Positions 58,559 through 64,000 of a stretch of 64,000 bases of DNA are shown here, piece by piece (positions within the stretch are counted from its first letter, which is position 1; the number at the start of each line of letters is the position of its first letter). Made by a program: the position numbers and the translations under genes. A model generated the notes under the pieces. It was not told the origin of the DNA. It searched no databases and saw only the letters and a list, made by a program, of their open reading frames with translations. Location of the stretch: positions 12,363,390 through 12,427,389 of the forward strand of contig NC_061816.1 in NCBI RefSeq assembly GCF_021462225.1, in the 5' to 3' direction. Source of the stretch: Girardinichthys multiradiatus. Its lineage: Eukaryota > Chordata > Actinopteri > Cyprinodontiformes > Goodeidae.

Positions 58559-60218
58559 AGCAGGAAACTAACAAAGGAGATCAAAGCAGCCAAGAGAAGC
58601 TACAGTAAGAAGCTTGAGAACAGCCATTCTACTGGTGATGCTTCAGCTGTATGGACTGGTCTGAGAAACCTGACTGCCTACAGGAGCCCCCCCACCCATC
58701 CTGAACAGAACCCTCGCCTGGCGAACCGTCTGAATGGCTTCTACTGCAGACATGACAGGAAGCCGTTCACACCTCAAACCATCTCCTCCACATCCCATTC
58801 AGGAACAAATTCCTCCCATAAAGTAACCAACCCCCTACCTTCAGATCCTCTGCCTGCACTAAAGATCTCTGAGGAAGAGGTAAACAGGCTCTTTCAGCGC
58901 ATGAAAACAAAGAAAGCTGGAGGACCTGATAACGTCTCCCCATCATGCCTGAAAGCCTGTGCAAATCAACTCGCTCCGATCTTCACAAAGATCTTCAACA
59001 AGTCACTGGAGACGTGTGAGGTCCCCTCCTGCCTCAAACGATCCACCATCATCCCGGTTCCCAAGAAACCCACCATCGTAGGATTAAATGACTACAGGCC
59101 TGTAGCCCTGATGTCTGTGGTCATGAAATCCTTTGAGAGGCTGGTGTTGAAGCACCTGAAAGACATCACAGGCCCCCTGCAGTTTGCTTACCGAGCAAAC
59201 AGGTCGGCAGATGATGCTGTTAACTTAGGTCTACACTTCATCCTGCAACACCTCGACCGTCCAGGGACGTATGCCAGGATCCTGTTTGTAGACTTCAGCT
59301 CGGCCTTCAACACCATCATACCAGACATCCTCCACCAGAAGCTCACAAAGCTCAACGTCCCGGCCTCCACCTGTCAGTGGATCAACAGCTTCCTGATGGA
59401 CAGACAGCAGCAGGTGAGACTGGGGAGCATCTTCTCCCGAACCAGATCGATAAGTACTGGTGCCCCCCAGGGATGGGTTCTATCCCCATTCCTCTTCTCC
59501 CTCTATACAAATGATTGCACCTCATCGGACTCGTCCATGAAACTCCTGAGGTTTGCAGACGACACCACTGTCATTGGTCTGATCCAGGACGGTGATGAGT
59601 CTGCATACAGACAGCAGGTGGATCGGCTGGTACACTGGTGCAGTCAAAACTACCTTGAACTCAACCCACTCAAGACTGTGGAAATGGTGGTGGACTTTCG
59701 GAGAACACCACCCCCATACACCCCCCTCACCATCCTCAACAACACTGTATCGGCCGTGGACCACTTCAGGTTCTTAGGAACCACCATCTCTGAGGACCTG
59801 AGATGGTCTTCACACATAGACACTGTTCGGAAGAAGGCCCAGCAGAGACTGTACTTCCTGAGGAAACTCAAGAAGTTCAACCTTCCACAGGAGCTGCTGG
59901 TCATCTTCTACACTGCCATCATTCAATCTGTCCTGTCTTCATCCATCTCAGTGTGGTTTGGCTCATCCACAAAACAGGACAGGTCCAGACTGCAACAAAT
60001 AATCAGGACTGCAGAGAGACCTTCCTTCCATCCAGGACTTATACAGGTCTAGGGTCAGAAAAATAGCTGCTAAAATCTCCGCAGAACCCACACACCCTGC
60101 ACATAAACTGTTTAGAGTTTTACCTTCAGGCCGCCACTACAGAGCACTGTTTACTAAAACCAGCCACCACAGAGACAGTTTCTTCCCCCAGGCTGTTTCT
60201 CTGATGAACATTCAATAG
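58559..60218 (+). pseudogene. Rex1-like reverse transcriptase, partial
   Basis: A 500-codon frame (58550-60052, first codons from the Tc1 flank) covers the linker and most of the reverse transcriptase. It includes KTKKAGGPDNVSPSCLKACA (about residues 119-138), STIIPVPKK and NDYRPVALMSVVMKSFERLV (about 164-200), motif A LFVDFSSAFNTI (Asp at about 248), motif B TGAPQGWVLSPFLFSLYTND (with tryptophan where cysteine is usual) and motif C LRFADDTTVIG (catalytic DD at about 337-338). A frame change near 60015 separates the C terminus, which continues to 60218 as SIQDLYRSRVRK and LPSGRHYRALFTKTSHHRDS. The polymerase core looks intact, but the missing endonuclease and frameshift make it non-functional. 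Confidence 0.9.
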
Positions 60219-60394
60219 AGTACCAAACAACAGCATACATATGTTGCAAATGCACTTTTTTATTTATACATGTGTAAATTTGTATATTGTATATATGTAT
60301 ATTCTTTAATGCAAAAAACAAAACTCAGAGAACAAAGTGTACCGGAGTCAAATTCCTTGTTTGTATGGCAATAAAGCTGATTCTGATTCTGAAA
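58559..60394 (+). mobile_element. Rex1-like LINE, 5'-truncated
   Basis: LINE coding sequence starts abruptly at about 58559 (GAAACTAACAAAGGAGATCA) within the Tc1-like relic, and Tc1 sequence resumes after about 60394. The 3' end shows 'tatggcaataaagctgattc' followed by short GATTCT repeats. Endonuclease and 5' parts are absent, as expected for incomplete reverse transcription. I see no clear target duplication. The family call (Rex1/Babar-like, within the CR1/L2 group) rests on the protein and the tail type. Confidence 0.82.
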
Positions 60395-60984
60395 GACCAA
60401 TGCTTTCCAGATGATTACATCAAATTCTGATTCTGATATCTCAATGCTGCAGCTGAAATTATGGCTCATTAGACCAAACAATCTTTAGTTGTCCACTTTT
60501 GGTAAGCCTTGATGTCTTCAGCTTAAAGGTTTTACACATTGTACTTTTAGAGACTGTATTCCACACACCGTATAATAAGTAGTTATTTGAGCTACTGTTG
60601 CTGTTATATCATCTTAATCCAGTTTGCCCATTTTCCTCTGATCTCTGACACCAACAAGCCCTTTTAGAGTACACAACGGTGTGGTATTTTATTTCTCAGA
60701 CCATTCTCCGTATATACAAGAGATCGTCATGTGTGAAACCTCTAGTAGATCAACAGTTCCTGAAATATTAACACCAGTCCCTCTTGCAGTTTCAACCTTC
60801 CCACTTCCAAAGTCACCTAAATCCTATTTCTTCTCCATTCTGAGGTTTGGTTTGATCTTTGGCAAGTTGTTTTTATCACATCATATTTAGAGGCCTAAAT
60901 GCATTCAGTTACCACCAAGGGATTGACTGATTTACCATTTGCATTAAACAATTGAACATGTCTACCTAACAAAGTGGCCAGAGA

Positions 60985-63900
60985 GTCCTTGCAGCAATTT
61001 CTGGGTCTGCCTCTGGGTTTCTTCCCTGTGAAAATGTCTCAACAAAAAAATCCAAAGGGAGTTGCCTGAAGCACCTTAAATGACCCCTTTTCCTGGAAGC
61101 ACAAAAACTGTAAATTTCTTGTGTCTCGAAGCTGAAGCTACTGGCTTGAAGGCTCCAACAGAAACACACCATCTCCAAAAAGCAAAGATGGGTCTCTAAG
61201 TTTCACAAACAACTTCTCCATGACTAGGCCTTGAAATCCTGTCCACGACTACCAGAAACACAATGAGGGACAACATTGGTGGGGTCCAACCCACACTGAG
61301 AACAAGCTTGACTAGATAACTGCAATCAGTGAATTAAACAGTTTAAATGTATTTGTTGAGAAGTAATTTCTAACATAGTGTAAAGAACAATAACCTAAAG
61401 TTAGCATTAGTGATGTTTTCAAGAGGTCCATTTGAGCTTGGATCATGAATGCAAGCAAACCCTGGTAACTCAGTCATATTCTGAGATTCATATAAAAAAT
61501 GTGGATTTAGACTTTTAGCTATTGTTGATCATAAGAAAAAAGACTTTCAGTCATCTGAACTTATTACCTCTGGTTGTCAAGAGGCAGAAACACACCACTG
61601 CTAACTCACAGCATTATTCTGCCCTGCAACACATTTTTAATGTGCTGCTCTATTTCTAGCCTTACTGCTCCTAAAAAAACAACAATAAGTTTTTCTCTCA
61701 AAAGAGGAAGGAGTAAAACAATGGTTGAAGAGAACCGTCATTAAGTGTTCGTCAAAGGAGAAATCAAGTTTCAAGAACTGGGTATCTACATAAGACTTTA
61801 AGCTATTGTCTTCATTGTGTTAGGGATATTCTTTAGTAAAGGTTACAGCAGAAAATATAAAAGCAAAACATCCATCCTTATGGTCTGATGGCATAATTTG
61901 TTTTCTAATAAAGAAAAACAATTCTGTTTCATATAAGTCTCTAATTACACAGAGGCAGTATGATCACAATTCCAACATGTTTTGAACAAACTACTTAAAG
62001 TTTTGGAAATGTATTTTACAGTGTATAAATGTTTAGCTGATGGAAACATTGGTGGAATTAACATCTTGGGGGTAGGGATTCACAAAACAACAGTTTTCTT
62101 CTTTAGTGTTTTCCATTGATTATATTTCTGCACTGGATTCAAAGCAGGCTGCACCAAATAGTTTTGTAGAAGTGAAGAATTTGCACCTTGTTTTTCATCG
62201 GGTTGGAGTTGTCTTCCTTTCAGCTAAAAGCAGAGCTGATGCACAGTTGATCAAAGAGGCCGAATAATATTAATACATCATATACTTAATAAATTACAAA
62301 GGAAAATATCCATTCATTTTAGCTGATTTACTCAAAGGTAAAAAGCATTGATTGAGGTTAAAAATGTATCTGATTGTGAACTTATTACTAATAGTGTATA
62401 ATGTACAAAAAACGAGACTTTGGATTCTACTGCGGGTTGTAAATGCAAACATTTCTGTCCGAATTCATAGCAATTGTCTTTTCATGTGATTTGTGAGTTT
62501 TCCTTTTAAATGCATGGAGAATTGGCTCATTCAAATGTGGTGAACATATGCCAATGCAGAGAGAAACTATTTGCTTGACTAAGCTGTTTTAGGAGCTGAT
62601 CTTCCTTTGTGTGGCGTTTGAAAATTACAACGACCCACAAAGTCTGGTTTGCAAACATTTAGCAGATGCAAATTCCATGCGAAAATCTGTGTACATTTAA
62701 ATGGAAAAGACTGCCCACTTATTACTGTAAATAAAACAAAATTCATGTAAAAACAAGTTAAGCTCTTTTATAATTTGATATTTAAAACATGAGTTGTGAA
62801 CCAGCCTGACTAAGACCAAATACATCAGCAGATAAGCCACTAAAGGGAAAAGTTAGGAGTTAAAATGTTAGATGAGTTGGCATGATTGTCTACAGACTGG
62901 GCTGAAGCTAGCAGAGTTTTACAGCTCTGCAGCTGTCAGGGGATGTTAGAGTTTTAGAAAAGGAACAAAGTTTCCTGGCAGAAGAGATGAATGGACACTA
63001 TCAGGGAGCAATGCTTTAATGAACTGCAGGAGTTAACTACTTAGCACAGGAAACTACATGCCATATTTACTATGTTGCATCTGGAAGTCCATAAAATTTT
63101 GAGAGGCATTAAAGTACTTGCAAAGTATTATTGTGCACCTGTCTTTTTTCATGGCCTAATAAAGGGGTCAACTGTGTGGAAAATACAGCTATGAATAGTT
63201 AATGTGACCTCAGCAAAGCCAGAAGTGCTTTCACCTCCATATGTAAGCAGCAGACATTTCCTTCAGCAGAGCAGGTTCACACACAGTAATGGCCGAACAA
63301 AGTTACTGCTTGTCAGATAAACATGTTCCTGTGAATGAGGATGGTGTAAGCTGCCACTGATGTTTCTGTGGGGGGTGTTTTTAATTTTATAGCTGTGGTA
63401 AAATGACTTTCAGCTGTTTCCCAGAAACATCTGCCTGAGGGCTGCAGGTGAAATGGAGCAGAGTCAGAATGAACACATTCCCTGATGAAGTGGACACTGT
63501 TCTTCAGGCAGTTACACAGATGGGCTCCGTGTTGGGTTGTTGTAACATGAACTATGACGGTGCTGCAAGACATACAGTGGATATAAAGAAGACATACTTT
63601 TCTGATGTAATAGATCAATTTTTTCACCCTTTTTGCAACCATTATCTGGGTAAAATAACCTGGATGCATAAGTGTGCAAATCATAAAACTAATGCTTTGT
63701 TAAAGCACTTTTGGATTCACTTCCAGCATGCAATCTTCCCAAGTTCACATCTGCCATAAATTATATTGAATCTGATGAACCTGAAATAAAGTTCAGCAGC
63801 AAAAGCATTAGTTAGAGACAGATTAGATGAGATCTAAAGAATCTCACTGAACAAAGGTATTATTCAGGAGAAGGCTGCAAGAAAACTTTTTCTACGGTAT

Positions 63901-64000
63901 TATATAAATACAATTCAGTACACAGTGAAGGTAGCTAATTGGAGAAAATATGAGATAGTGGGAATATTGCAGAAACTAGACAACTGAAGACAAGATGCAA
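60985..64000. other. Non-coding stretch, probably intronic
   Basis: No gene is supported. 60986-61170 weakly resembles a degraded fish SINE ('gtctgcctctgggtttcttc', 'agttgcctgaagcaccttaa'). Overlapping frames at 63313-63759 on both strands (123 and 103 codons) have no motif. The remainder is AT-rich, with no element ends. Confidence 0.4.

Larger units (their letters stand above)
58149..60984 (-). mobile_element. Tc1-like relic split by a LINE
   Basis: It is the same family as the elements at 4624 and 39204. The right end near 60958-60984 (CATGTCTACCTAACAAAGTG, then GCCAGAGAG) is the inverse of that family's terminus. From 58149 leftmost homology begins with 'tagattcaacaagctgcctc'. The minus-strand frame at 58574-58317 contains VQGAGGGLIVW, LQDNAPCHKAQIISDW, and then 'tctactggatttagatctgg' (SPDLNP region inverted). 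Beyond the LINE, N-terminal coding remnants continue at about 60395-60900. The left inverted repeat is missing. The Rex1-like LINE entered the transposase frame at about 58559. Confidence 0.8.

Noticed and set aside
63313..63759. Overlapping 123- and 103-codon frames as genes
   Set aside because: They overlap on opposite strands, have no recognised motif, and lie in probable intron.

Overview
This window reads as vertebrate, most likely teleost fish, nuclear DNA. It is AT-rich, has no operon-like gene packing, and is littered with transposon families typical of fish genomes: several Tc1-like lineages, a DD38E relative, a piggyBac-like element, a hAT-like MITE, L2-type and Rex1-like LINEs, solo LTRs and tRNA-derived SINE pieces. 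I cannot name the species.

The only host coding sequence I can support is one 75-nt exon at 55781-55855 on the minus strand. It has a good acceptor, a good donor and symmetric phase. Its peptide matches what I recall of the third Ig-like domain entrance of IL1RAPL1/IL1RAPL2, synaptic IL-1 receptor accessory-like proteins whose genes have giant introns. By inference, most or all of the remaining 64 kb is intron of that gene, transcribed right to left.

Layout: 1-4.6 kb is non-coding with a SINE and a LINE tail. 4.6-6.8 kb is a decayed Tc1-like element split by an antisense LINE endonuclease relic. 7.5 kb holds a Sleeping Beauty-like transposase relic. 11.7-14.2 kb is a plus-strand Tc1-like fossil with a DD38E-type element inserted in its transposase. 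16.7-17.2 kb is a hAT-like MITE. 17.6-20.6 kb is a piggyBac-like remnant carrying a solo LTR. 26.9-30.8 kb is an L2-type LINE broken by a solo LTR and by a second DD38E-type copy. 34.0-35.6 kb is a nearly intact Tc1-like element. 37 kb and 39 kb hold further Tc1 and LINE relics. 39.7-51.6 kb is mostly unique sequence with several CpG- or homeobox-site-rich blocks that look like conserved non-coding elements. 51.6-54.85 kb is one Tc1-like element with another nested in it, followed by a short relic. The exon is at 55.8 kb. 58.1-61.0 kb is a minus-strand Tc1-like relic split by a Rex1-like LINE. The last 3 kb is non-coding.

The elements do not work together as a pathway. Nesting gives relative ages: the host elements are older than the clean, TA-flanked or 5-bp-duplication-flanked insertions inside them. 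Every transposase or reverse transcriptase seen has at least one inactivating lesion. I found no convincing new molecular system. The most useful points are the cryptic exon, the piggyBac-like remnant with apparent split N-terminal exons, the DD38E spacing, and the candidate regulatory blocks.
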